Of a stretch of 64,000 nt of DNA, positions 49,372-59,694 are shown piece after piece (the first letter of the stretch is position 1; every line of letters starts with the position of its first letter). Location of the stretch: the NCBI GenBank assembly GCA_905116865.2, contig CAJHNH020000787.1, positions 70,001 through 134,000 of the forward strand, given 5' to 3'. Under the pieces are notes generated by a model. It worked only from the letters and a program-made list of their open reading frames with translations. It was not told where the DNA came from and did no database searches. The position numbers and the translations under genes were made by a program. The stretch comes from Candidula unifasciata. Lineage: Eukaryota > Mollusca > Gastropoda > Stylommatophora > Geomitridae.

Positions 49372-50090
49372 CTTCTCTACTGCCTAGCACCCAACCCTCT
49401 CGAAGAGGTTATAAAAGTGGTTCAAACCCTTTTCTATACCGAGCGCTTCCAACCATGTTACTTCTGTGTCCGTTTCTATCTACGCTAATTCTTTCTGGTT
49501 AGCCCTCTCTGCGCCTCTCTTGTCTCTAGCACTTCTTTTTTCTGCTATCTCCTTCATCCTGGCTTCTGCGAAGCTTAGGACCTCTTCGGGTTTAATTACC
49601 GACGCCTTTCTTTTATTCTGGTATTGTCATTGTATGCAATTACTTATCTCTTTGACACGTTTAAAATGACATGTTATAGACACAATTCAGCTATGTTCAA
49701 GTTTCAGTTTAAATGCCGGCGATGGCTTTCCTTTTCTATTATAGTTACAGCTTTACGACTGACTAGATATATACAACAACTGACATCAATATAATATGTT
49801 AACATATATTAATGTCTTGAATACATGCAATTAGTATCCTTATTTAAAAAATTTATCGTCTACGTATATTTCTTGATTTTAATCTATTCATTTGAAACAA
49901 ACTGCTCTAATTCCATATACACTTCTTTAACCTACTTCCATCAGAATTTTATTTAATGTTTTTTTTTTTTATATATTTAAATTTTACAACAATGCCACAG
50001 ATGCTGCATTATCCCACTACTGACTCTATGTAAAGTGTATCTACTAAACGCATTCATTAGTTCACTCATTCATTCCTTCGTTCATTGTCT
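49372..50090. repeat. Dispersed segment shared with 33801-34260
   Basis: Follows (CT)n, as its partner does, and shares short blocks in the same order. Diverged, with no coding sequence. Confidence 0.5.
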
Positions 50091-50335
50091 TTTCTGTCAT
50101 TAAATGTAACTCTGGGCTTGCAGTCTAGTCTTTCAATCATTTCACGTGCTGTCATTTTGAAATCATAAAAGGAATCCAGTCTTGAACTTTTGGTTTCTCT
50201 CATCAACGTTCGCCTTTGGGTCTTTTTTCGTACATTGTCGTTTTCTCATATCCCATTTCTAGCCTGTTTTGTAATGATCATATAGTCTCTTAGGTACTGA
50301 AATAAATTAACATTGAAAAGACATAACTTGTTTAA

Positions 50336-50340
<5 letters not shown>

Positions 50341-50402
<62 letters not shown>

Positions 50403-50494
50403 CCTCTCTCTCTCTGTATACATGTATATATATAATTATGTATATATATATATATATTATATATATATATATATAATTATATATGCATTATATA

Positions 50495-50579
<85 letters not shown>

Positions 50580-50610
50580 TTATATATACACATATATATT
50601 TATATCTAAA
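50341..50610. repeat. (CT)n then (TA)n microsatellites
   Basis: (CT)n at 50341-50415, then a broken and finally pure (TA)n at 50425-50577, with ATGCATTATA at both ends of the pure tract. Confidence 0.97.
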
Positions 50611-50924
50611 AAAAGAGTTTCAAATACTTTTCAAGATTTATTTGCTGCTGATTCCTTATCAGTACATGTCATAAAAATGTCTTTATGTTTCCTTAAATGT
50701 CAATGTTACCATCTAAATAGGTATATGTAGATGTTAAAGTAATTCAATTAATTCTATTATTAATGACTTAAATATATGTGTCTCTGCATTACTTAGTTGT
50801 AAACCTGTTTCGCAATTCTGTCGTTTGTTATCTTTTTTTTAAAAATCTGATTATCCTTTGAGTGGATTGGCTGTGATTTGTATATTGTTATCATCAACGC
50901 TAAATGATTGCTTGTTTGTTGTAA
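50611..50924. other. No recognised feature
   Basis: AT-rich spacer. Confidence 0.5.
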
Positions 50925-51130
50925 GCCACCAGAACATTACAGAAGCGATAAACACCCGGTGACACAAAGTGCCACCATGAGTATGAGGATCACCCGTGGA
51001 GTGACCCCAGAACCTCTTTTCAGCCGTTATGGCCACATTAATGGCCCGACTATACTCAGGGCACCTGGCAAAAGCCAGGGTGGGGCTTTAAATAACAAAA
51101 AAATTGCATCCTACATGGGGACGACGGATT
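50925..51130 (-). repeat. 190-bp interspersed repeat, copy R5
   Basis: Contains GATAAACACCCGGTGACACA, GAGGATCACCCGTGGAG, CACCTGGCAAAAGCCAGGGT and GCATCCTACATGGGGACGAC in the order of R1. Best preserved copy. Confidence 0.88.
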
Positions 51131-52959
51131 AACGAACTAGACTATCATTACTAACAATATTTCTTGCATATTGTCGGACTTATTTCCCGTTGAGAGTTTA
51201 GCATCTTACAGACTTCATAACACCACGCTATTATTGAACAAGCAACTTTTTTAAATCATTACATTGACCTGATATCAGGGAACAGTGCATAGAATACATA
51301 CTGAATTGCAAAGGATAACCTTTTTTTTTTTTCTTGTTATAGAATACATACACTTTTTACTGCGTTTTTTTTTTCACACCGTCTAGTATATGACCAGTTA
51401 ATTTACCATTTAACTTACACAACTTGAAACAATTTTGGTGACAAGTAACTTCCATACTATTATTGCCCTTTTCTCTCAATTTTTCCCTCTCTCCAGTTGG
51501 AAGTGGTAAGTTACACTTCGTGTTATCTCTGCAAAATTCCTTTCTACTAAGTATAGCGTGTGTAGCACAGCTGTCTTCTTTGCGTACGTTGATGCCACCC
51601 TCAGGTTCGTCTTTATTTTGCTACAGGAGGAGTCGATTGGAAGATTATAGACGAGGAGAAAGATGGTCGTGTCGTAGTGGTGATGATGATGTCTTGCTTA
51701 CTGCATGCTTCTAACGAGACTTAAAATCTAAAATGTCCGGAAACAACTGTTTTTGTCTATACTGTCTTTATTGTAATACTTCAGCAATGTCACAAACAAC
51801 ATCAGTTATAATCGGAAAGGCACAGTGTTCCCCCTATGGCTACATACTCTTCGCGTTGTGTTCTTCGTCTCTAGTTACTTTGCTGGTTTTAGTTTCTGTA
51901 CCTATCACCGGCCTTCTAGTGCTGTCTGCTACTAACGGCTTCATCGTCAACTCTAACAGATCAATAGTGTTTCTATAGAATATGTCTCTGTTAATCTTGG
52001 ATCCATGTTGTCTCTGTAGTTCGTTGTTTCGTTTCATGCCTCTTCTTTAATGTCTGTTCTCGAGGCTACATGTGACTGGTTTCTCTGCTTCTAGTGCTGA
52101 GCTGGCATCTCCACAAATGCGAGGGACATGTTACTAGTCCCTCCTCTTCCTAGTCTTGATGAGCAATGCTCTTTGAGGGTCACTATTACTAGTCTCTCCT
52201 CTTCTAAGTCTCGACGTCTGAAGACTGCTAATGTGGTTTGTTACTCATTATTTATACTTGGATGCTGGCATATAAGGTATTTGTTTTCTTCTCACTTTGA
52301 CTGCTTCTAGAATATTTGTGTGTGCTCAGCTTGTTTACTATGTATGTTTTCATTTCGGATTTTCTTAATATATCTTGATTGCACCATATCTCATCATCTT
52401 TCTGCGCCTATATTTACTAATTAGATTGACAGCTGTCCTCGTGAAGGCCTCTAAAAGGCCAGTACAACTACGTTCAATTTGATGCTGCACGTCAACAATG
52501 ACGTCAAATACTATTGATAGATTATTCATTTCCAATATATTTCTTTTTTTAATAACAAACAAAGGTTCTAGAAAAAGGGGAATGTCAAGGTTACAAAAAC
52601 TTGTTGATCCTGGTACATCTTAGCTTTGCGCAATATCCTACCTCCTAATATACAAGTTATGACGTCTCCCTGTTACATGTGATAGTATCTGGAGGTTATT
52701 TGTATCGATGCTAAGTATAGAAAAAAAAAACCAAAAAACTTGCAATAACTTTGAAAACCATTCTGGAAGTTTAAACACAGGAGACATAAAAAATAAATAG
52801 TGTGACTCATATCCGTGTATATATTTAGCGTATCTCAACAATTTAATACAGCGGTGACGACTGAATAAAATCAGCAAACTAAATAGTTTGTATAAACTGA
52901 AACATGCTATTAATCCCCTGAATATATTTGGGTTTTCGTAACTCTAAAACAATCTGAAC
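51131..52959. other. No recognised feature
   Basis: Several open frames (51463-51714 and 51733-51978 plus, 52365-52562 minus) show no domain. A direct repeat of an ACTAGTCYCTCCTCTTC block lies at 52130-52210. Confidence 0.4.
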
Positions 52960-53335
52960 ATTTTTTGTTTTCTAAATCAAATGTTTTCTTTGCATGCCAC
53001 TGCGGTTTTTACTTAGCAAAAGAATATAATCTGCAAAATTAAAATCTTCCAATTGTGTGTTATCCACCCAGTCCCTGACGGTGTTTCCAATACAGGACCG
53101 AAAACCAATAACGTAAACTATCGTGCGTTCGCAGTTCCTACTCTAAGCAGTAATTCACTGATATAACGACGTTGAATTTCGTTTTTCGTTTTTTGTTTTA
53201 TGCTATAATTTCCCAGCATCACCCACTGTGATTTTCCCTATAATCTATCCAAAGCCTTTTCTTAAAATCCAGGAAATTCCAAAATAGGTATTATTGTTTT
53301 TCTACAAATTCCTCCAAAATAAGTGTCAGGGTAAT
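52960..53335 (-). pseudogene. LINE RT fragment, decayed
   Basis: The minus strand from about 53290 reads FLDFKKALDR then WVMLGNYSIKQ, the RT block F.DF.KAFDRV...LW..L..YGI. Further on WITHNWKI and, from a shifted frame, LEDFNFADYILLLSKNRSGM near 53050-52995, where FADD has become FADY. 5' and 3' ends missing. Confidence 0.75.
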
Positions 53336-53796
53336 TATGTAGGCAGAGTGTTGCACGGCGGAAATTATGTTTTTTTACATAAAGTCTAGGATATTACAGC
53401 TATCGGTGTATTATCTCCAGTTGTTACACACACACACACATACCTGTTGTAAGGTCACTATTTCGTCTTGTCCTTGTCCGAACGTCTGATAAAGTGCAGC
53501 GCTGAAAGATTGAGGCCTGACGTCATGAGCCAGGTCGGCCTACCTTTCGAGATTGTATAGGAAGTGATGGACAAAAACAATCGTCAGCGAGGGATCTTTC
53601 TGTTGATGATCGGTGGACTGCTGCGCATGATCCCCCGTGGAGTTCTTAATATTATAGACGCCCCCCCCCCCCCCCCCCACCATGAGTCGATTCCAGGTCC
53701 ACTAATTGTTGCCAAGTATATTAACGAAAATCCATTAAATCTTAGTACAACATACGATCTATTTGCTTACGTCTATACAATATATACCATCTAGTC
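53336..53796. other. No recognised feature; poly-C tract
   Basis: (AC)n at 53427-53440 and about 19 C at 53660-53678. No domain. Confidence 0.5.
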
Positions 53797-54015
53797 ATGA
53801 TACTCGTAATGAGTGGAGAAGTAGACAAGCAAATCAACATAAACAAAACCAAATCTATACTTACAACAACCAGACGAAAGCTACAAACATTAGTACTGCA
53901 CAAACCACCACTTGAGCTTTGCATTGATAAATTACCTACTGTTAATGTAATAGAACGCAAAATAGTAGGCCTAACAACTGACAATCATTTAACGTGGGAT
54001 TCACAAGCTACAAGA
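53797..54015 (+). pseudogene. LINE RT thumb fragment of a third type
   Basis: NINKTKSILTTTRRKLQTL followed by ELCIDKLPTVNV and IVGLTTDNHLTWDSQ matches the post-catalytic region of CR1/Jockey-like RTs (KTK.M......L.I......V...K.LGV..D..LTW..Q). It ends where family I copy 3 begins. Confidence 0.75.
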
Positions 54016-54178
54016 ATTGTTGGAAAAGAGGAAGCTTCTCCCAAGAGGTATGGGAAGCTTCAGGCTAGGAAAGGACACTTGGGCAAATGCGGCCACTTTT
54101 GCTTTTGACGTCTATGGAGGGTTCAAGAACAAACAGGAAACTATGGCTGTGGGACTGGATCTTGAAGATGCTTTTAAC

Positions 54179-55102
54179 TAGGGCTGTACCGAATAGTGAT
54201 TTTCACTATTCGGCCGAATACGAATAGCTGGACCAACTATTCGGCCGAATACGAATACGAATAGTGATCATCATCATCATGTGCTTTGCCGGCTGGCATG
54301 GGCGATTATGCCTCGCCACAATCTGCGATCTCCTGCAGCACGTATTAGTTCGTGTGCTGACACACCTCCATGAAAAACCTTAGCTCCATGTTGTCAGCAT
54401 TAGGCCAGCGTTTAGTCTCACTGAAGGTATTTCCAGCTGTACTAAACATGAAAATACGACAAATACAGAGAGTCAAAATGAAAACCCGCAAGGCGAAACA
54501 TCAAAAACAAAAATAACGCCGACGAAGAAAACAATGCCGTCCTTACAGGTCGCCCAGCTCCCCCGCGAGGTCACGAAACCAGACGCCGGGCGGCCAACGC
54601 CAGAAGATCAAACAACAAAGACAATCAAGAAACCGAACGTCAATCAAAACATTCAGCCGCTGCCGTTTCCACGAGAAGACGAAAGAACAGACACGACACC
54701 AATAAATGATGACGAACTCCCGTTACTTCAAAGAATCAACGAAGAGGACACTCCACTCAAAGAAATCAAGCCGACAACACTAGAACACTTGCTTTTCTGC
54801 CCCTCTTACATTTTTAAGTGTTGCGTTTTGTTTCTACAGCAACACACCTAAAAACACTATACTCGCAACACATGCAAGATGGAAATAAAGGGGCACTTAG
54901 GTGGCGCACAAAGATAACGCTCCACAGTATAAACCAAGGTGGAAAGTCTTGATGCTTTTTTTCCACCAGTCCAGAAACGGTTGTGAGGTAACCACTATTC
55001 GTATTCGGCCCGACCGCAGCTATTCGGCCGAATACAGAATAGTTAGTGGGTCCACTATTCGGCCCCGAAGCGAATACGAAGCGAATATTCTGTACAGCCC
55101 TA
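54179..55102. mobile_element. hAT-type non-autonomous element inserted in the LINE
   Basis: 924 bases starting TAGGGCTGTACCGAATA and ending TATTCTGTACAGCCCTA, terminal inverted repeats of 17 bases with one mismatch. It is flanked by CTTTTAAC (54171-54178) and CTTCTAAC (55103-55110), an 8-bp target duplication with one change, which is diagnostic for the hAT superfamily. Both subterminal regions carry repeated CTATTCGGCCGAATACGAAT motifs in both orientations. No transposase inside. Removing the element plus one duplication joins the RT reading frame exactly. Confidence 0.93.
54534..54851 (+). CDS. Hypothetical 105-codon frame inside the hAT-type element
   Basis: Begins MPSLQVAQLPREVTKPDAGR and is rich in P, T, E, D and K for 85 residues, then ends in a hydrophobic cysteine-containing stretch. 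It shows no transposase signature and no domain I know, and has no other copy in the window. The base composition (A/C-rich) differs from the flanking DNA, so it may be cargo picked up by the element or chance. Expression is unproven. Confidence 0.3.
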   Translation: MPSLQVAQLPREVTKPDAGRPTPEDQTTKTIKKPNVNQNIQPLPFPREDERTDTTPINDDELPLLQRINEEDTPLKEIKPTTLEHLLFCPSYIFKCCVLFLQQHT

Positions 55103-55722
55103 CTTCTAACAGAGTGAGATACGACATCCTAATGACTGCACTGAATGAGAAGGAGGTAAGCCCATGGCTGGTGAATTGGGTTGCAGCTGTCCTGTATTTA
55201 CGTCGGGTTGCTCTCCGACTGGGCTCATGGACCTCAGAACCATGCACTTTGGCCTCAGGACTGCCACAGGGATCCGCCATATCGCCTGTGCTCTTCAAAG
55301 TGTATACGAGCAAGATTGCAAGCCTAGAAGCACCAGGAGTTGAAAGGATACTGACTTTTGCGGATGATATAGTTGCATTTAGGCAGGGGGAAGAGAGGGA
55401 ACAAACAGCTCGGGAGCTACAAGCGACAGTAGCCAAAATGACTGAGTGGTGTACATAAATGAGGGCTGTCGTCCATCCGGAAAATGCGTCTGCTTTGTAG
55501 TGTTCTCTGGAAAACAGAATCGTTAAAACTAATGTCCCAGGTCTCACGATAGATGATATAAACGTCAACAGAGAGAGCAATCTGAAGTATCTGGAAATTA
55601 CATTTGACAGGAGCTTGTCATTTATGGACCATGTGGAAAGTGTTGTGACGAGATGCCAAAAATTTCTAAGTGCACTTAAGACTATGGCTGCAATTGACAG
55701 AGCAGAGAATGCTTTTCACACT

Positions 55723-56379
55723 TGTGACGGGCGAACGCTTGGCCTACAGTGTGACAGGCTGTAAAGGCTGCGTGGTGATGTGCGGCGTACCAAAGTGACT
55801 AGGGGCGTCGCAATGTAACAAATGGCATTAACATTTAACATGCCACTGGCCAAGAGTAACAAAACATGATGAATGTTGAAGCTTCCAAATGTATTGGAAC
55901 GAGAACTCCTTTTAAAGGTTCCATTTGTGTATTGACAATAGCAATGATCAACACAAGGATAAAACATGCAATTAATAAAACAGACTCATTCAAGCACATC
56001 AACAAAAGCCCGCTCGTACATCCATGGACTAATATGTCCTCACGATAGGTCGCAGTCCGACCTTGAGATCCAGACAGTCATCTTTGTCTTCGGTTCCGCA
56101 GTCTGAATTAAGTAATGAAAGTATACCGGCTTACTGCCGAACTGTGACAATTTACCAGCTTTCTGCTGAGGTCTACAGTGGAGTCCCGGGGTAAAACGTC
56201 CTCAAGGTTCCAACTGTATACAACGTCTGCTCCATGGAATCTCGGGGTAAAGCGTCTCTAAGGATCCACACGTCCGTCTCCTTCGGACTTTAAACATCAA
56301 CTGCCTTTGACAACAATACCTTCACAACGTTACGTATTGTTTTGACGTCTTATTTGCTCACTCAGTACCGGTGCGTTCT
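55723..56379 (+). repeat. 5' LTR
   Basis: Colinear with the 3' LTR and the solo LTR at 44412. Starts TGTGACGGGCGAACG and has two CCCGGGGTAAA units (near 56182 and 56236). It stops at GGTGCGTTCT, about 20 bases short of the GCACGCGACA end seen in the other two LTRs, and GPCR sequence begins at exactly that point. Confidence 0.85.
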
Positions 56380-56763
56380 GTAATTCCCGGTCTAATTGTT
56401 GCTGCAGTTATTGCTACAAACTTAACTATCTCTGGCAAACAGTTCCTTGGATATGGAAACTCTACCTGTTTTATAGACTCTCACATCACACTTATAATTA
56501 CTCTGGTTGTCCCTCTGTGTTTGGTACTCTTATTCAACTTCATATTTTTTTCAATCACTGTTATCAAAATATATCAAGTTCGTAAACTGCAGACTCGGGA
56601 ATTTAGGAAAGATGATCACAATAATCTCTACATTTACATTAAACTGTCCTTCATGACGGGCATTTTCTGGGTCCTGACTGTGATTTCTGAAGCCACAGAC
56701 AATGATCCTCTACGTTTTATATCTATTGGGTTGAATGGCTTACAGGGTGTGTTCATCTTCTAG
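56371..56763 (+). pseudogene. Class B/Methuselah-like GPCR, C-terminal half (TM4-TM7), intronless
   Basis: A frame of 130 codons without introns. It opens with VIPGLIVAAVIATNLT (end of TM4), then YGNSTCFID (second extracellular loop with the conserved Cys). TM5 is LIITLVVPLCLVLLFNFIFF, followed by a basic loop IYQVRKLQTREFRKDD. TM6 is YIKLSFMTGIFWVLTVI and TM7 LRFISIGLNGLQGVFIF. GLNGLQGVFIF is the adhesion/secretin/Methuselah TM7 signature. An in-frame TAG at 56761 is followed by FYICKRRVLKLYLKLLGLE, the expected juxtamembrane tail, so the sequence once read on. The N-terminal ectodomain and TM1-3 are absent and there is no in-frame ATG upstream in the joined LTR, so it cannot make a receptor. 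The parent gene lies outside this window. Confidence 0.85.
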
Positions 56764-57278
56764 TTCTACATCTGTAAGAGGAGGGTGCTCAAGCTCTACC
56801 TCAAACTTCTAGGGCTAGAGACATAATTTCCCACAACATCAACCTCAGACAAGAGCACCATCCCCCAGGTTGTGGCCGCAATTGGGGGGGCAGACAAACA
56901 ACTCACTGCAATGTTAGCGATGAAAAATCGCTTAAATAACGACCAGTACAACGACAAGTAGCAGAGCATATACACCGAAAATGACGACTTGATCCAATCC
57001 AATCCAACAGAGAGTGGCACAGACAGTAGCGGTGACTTGATCATGATGAAGATCAGGCGAAGAGTGATACGGTCCCGATGAAGATCCAACAAAGAGTGGC
57101 ACAGATCCAACGAAGAGTGATTGATAAAGTCGAGATAAAGATCCAACGATGGCTAGAACAGACCGGCGGCGGCGGCGACTTGATACATTGGACGAGATCC
57201 ACAGCTAGAGATGTGTAAAGAGCGTGACAGCTGGAATGTGCTTCGTTTACACCTTGAGGCAAAACCAATATGACAAAA
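56764..57278 (+). other. Possible remainder of captured GPCR transcript
   Basis: After the stop, the same frame reads TSTSDKSTIPQVVA, a serine/threonine-rich stretch typical of a receptor tail. Then come imperfect repeats of GATCCAACRAAGAGTG near 57080-57150, and sequence up to the 3' LTR. Probably receptor tail and 3' untranslated sequence. Confidence 0.45.
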
Positions 57279-57974
57279 TGTCGTATCACACTTGTGACGA
57301 GCCATCCCTCATTCTTTAAAGGCAGGCTCCCATTGTGACGGACGAATCCCATTGTAACGGGCGAACGCTTGGCCTACAGTGTGACGGGCTGTAAAGGCTG
57401 CGTGGTGATGTGCGGCGTACCAAAGTGACTAGGGGCGTCGCAATGTAACAAATGGCATCAATACTTAACATGCCACTGGCCAAGAGTAACAAAACATGAT
57501 GAATGTTGAAGCTTCCAAACGTAGGGGAACGAGAACTCCTTTTAAAGGTTCCATTTGTGTATTGACAATAGCAATGATCAACACAAGGATAAAATATGCA
57601 ATTAATAGAACAGACTAATTCAAGCACATCAACAAAAGCCCGCTCGTACATCCATGGACTGATATGTCCTCCATATAGGTCGCAGTCCGACCTTGAGATC
57701 CAGACAGTCATCTTTGTCTTCGGTTCAGCAGTCTGAATTAAGTAATGAAAGTATACCGGCTTACTGCCGAACTGTGACAATTTACCAGCTTTCTGCTGAG
57801 GTCTACAGTGGAGTCCCGGGGTAAAGCGTCCTCAAGGATCCACACGTCCGCCTCCTTCGGACTTTAAACATCAACTGCCTTTGACAACAATACCTTCACA
57901 ACGTTACGTATTGTTTTGACGTCTTATTTGCTCACTCAGTACCGGTGCCTTCTAGTGCACATTCGCACGCGACA
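57279..57974 (+). repeat. 3' LTR
   Basis: 696 bases starting TGTCGTATCACACTTGTGAC and ending TTCGCACGCGACA. It keeps the element start lost from the 5' LTR. It carries one CCCGGGGTAAA unit and an extra run of CATTGTGACGGACGAA-like tandem copies near 57330. Confidence 0.88.
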
Positions 57975-59177
57975 ACACTATTTCAGTACCTGATCTTGTC
58001 AGTGGTGGATTATGGCATGGAACTGCATACCGGACAAACTAGAGCGCAAACAGAACGCGGCTATGCGGGTCATTCTGGGCTGCACCAGAGAGGAGACACC
58101 CCAGTGGTTTGTATGCAATACATCCTTGGTTTGCCGACGCTTTCAGGTAGGCACATGTGCTGCAGGCGAAGTCATATCTCAGAGTAGCTGCAGACACAGA
58201 CCACCCTCTGCATGAAGCTCTGGGTGCAGTTAAGGGCCAGCGGCTAAGAGGGAGGTCACGTATGGCTCAGGCAGAAATCACAGACAGGTTTGCATCCTTG
58301 AGAACATTAGGCGATGAGAGGGGTAGTCAAAGTGCCACCTGTACAGTCAGACGTGTGTAGAGTCACAATCACCCTGAGCTGGGAATGCAGAGACTGGCCA
58401 GCAGGTTCCACAGAGTTGGACACTCAGCAATTAATTCAAAATAATGCTCTCTCAGAGAATTTGATCATTTACACAGACGGTTCAGTGTCAAGAGGCAAAA
58501 GAAGGGCTTAGGACTTCTCAGAAAAGGTTAATGGCCGACGTTTGAGTAAGGAGAACCTAGCATATGATACCACAACATCCAGCTTAAGAGTGGAGGTGGA
58601 GGCGGTCACTGCTGCTTTCCGCTGGCTATAGAACACGACACACATACACACATCGTGATTGTAACTGATTCAGAAAGCATGCTGAGAAAGATCAGAACAT
58701 GTATGCTTCGTGCAAAGAGGCATGCTTCGATGCTAAGGACACGAGTAAGGAGTATTGTATGGTTTTTGTCACCGGAACACGTCGGTGTGTTGGGAAATGA
58801 ACAGTTGGACAGACTGGCTGGCTCTGCACAACTTAGTGGAATACTCCTACATGATAGGGCAGACGTGGTTAGCCTATTGCGAGAGCGTGTAAAATTCAGA
58901 GGAGCAGATGGATCACCACAGTCTGGTGAGATTGATGCAGTTGGTGTTGACGAGAGGTCCTGGCAGATGCTCGAGGTTCAAAGGAAAGGCAAGACGGACG
59001 TTTTAATCAGACAGCTACTGGCACCATTAGTATCGGAACACTTCGCTGGCTGCTGAAGTCGAGACGCAGCGCTTATGGGAATGCCCCGATTGCAGTGATG
59101 TCGGTTCTTGAATCAAATCAAATGAGATCACATTTTTGTGTCATAATTAAGAAAATTGCTCAAATAAGTTTATCAGC

Positions 59178-59588
59178 TTGCCAAAATTCAGCATTTTCTT
59201 GGTGAAGATACACGAAAACTATTTTAACGCGTCCTACATCTATACACATGACGACTATTGTTCCACAGTTGTTGATGGTTGCATCAAATCTTTTGCTAAA
59301 AGACTAAGCTTCCTTCAAAATCATCTTTTAAGCCTGGTTTCCAGTAGACAACTTTTTGATAAAAAGCATCTCTATACCTATCTTAAACGTTTCATTTTTA
59401 ACAAGGACAACTTTATTCATAAAAATTTATCTCAAAATATTTTAGACTACCTTTTCCGGTTGCCTAAATCCAACCAAACAGCAAGCAAGTCACTAAGTTC
59501 ATTAAATTTGTCTAAATTTATAATTGATTTACATGAATCACTTTTAGCATATTCTGCTGCTCATGTATCCATCTTCCAGCTGATCTAA
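59178..59588 (+). CDS. Hypothetical 136-codon frame, unassigned
   Basis: MPKFSIFLVKIHENYFNASY opens a frame that runs to a stop at 59586. It is rich in L, S, F, K and N, with leucine/serine-spaced stretches (HLLSLVSSRQLFDKKHLYTY; SLNLSKFIIDLHESLL), reads like a helical protein and is not a shadow of any repeat I can see. No signal peptide, membrane segment or known motif. It lies just after the LINE 3' end. It may be an exon or transposon remnant; chance is possible in AT-rich DNA. Confidence 0.3.
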   Translation: MPKFSIFLVKIHENYFNASYIYTHDDYCSTVVDGCIKSFAKRLSFLQNHLLSLVSSRQLFDKKHLYTYLKRFIFNKDNFIHKNLSQNILDYLFRLPKSNQTASKSLSSLNLSKFIIDLHESLLAYSAAHVSIFQLI

Positions 59589-59694
59589 AAATTACTAGGA
59601 GTACCTTTTCTTTTAACTTTCACAGTTTGTACTTACATGTATTAAATGCCACCTTAACTGTGGGAAATATTCCTTATTGCATTATCAGGTTATA

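Larger units (their letters stand above)
55723..57974 (+). mobile_element. LTR-bounded element carrying a captured GPCR segment
   Basis: Two LTRs in direct orientation (55723-56379 and 57279-57974) enclose about 900 bases containing half a GPCR and no gag or pol. The outer target duplication is ACACT (55718-55722 and 57975-57979). The same site in LINE copy 1 (near 2150, minus) reads ACAAT in the same context, so the empty site is confirmed within the window. The 5' LTR has lost about 14 bases at its start, probably between direct repeats CACACTTGT, and about 20 at its end, together with any primer binding site. No strong polypurine tract precedes the 3' LTR. It must have moved using enzymes from another element. 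Confidence 0.88.
54020..59165 (+). pseudogene. Non-LTR retrotransposon pol, family I copy 3, host of two nested insertions
   Basis: Outer remnant of about 2 kb after removing the insertions. RT: GKDTWANAATFAFDVYGGFK (about 54070-54128), MAVGLDLEDAFN (to 54178), insertion of 924 bases, then RVRYDILMTALNEK from 55111, PCTLASGLPQGSAISPVLFK, RILTFADDIVAF (catalytic FADD at 55357-55368), YLEITFDRSLSFMDHVE and LKTMAAID. The second insertion follows at 55723-57974, then LFQYLILSVVDYGM, RKQNAAMRVILGCTREETP and SYLRVAADTDHPLHEALGAV. RNase H: LIIYTDGSVSRGKRR (about 58460), RVEVEAVTAAFRWL, IVIVTDSESMLRKI (58655 on), EHVGVLGNEQLDRLAGSAQ, ending near 59056. All four catalytic acidic positions of RNase H are visible. 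Stops remain, so it is inactive, but it is the best copy of its family here. Confidence 0.93.

Noticed and set aside
49281..49502. Frame starting with a long Ser-Leu repeat
   Set aside because: Translation of (CT)n.
50422..50730. Tyr-Ile repeat frame
   Set aside because: Translation of (TA)n.
55020..55580. 186-codon minus-strand frame
   Set aside because: Antisense shadow of the LINE RT core, whose catalytic motifs are on the plus strand.
57316..57780. 154-codon minus-strand frame, with a similar one at 55716-55967
   Set aside because: Both lie antisense within LTRs of the same element and are not kept open in the solo LTR. No domain.
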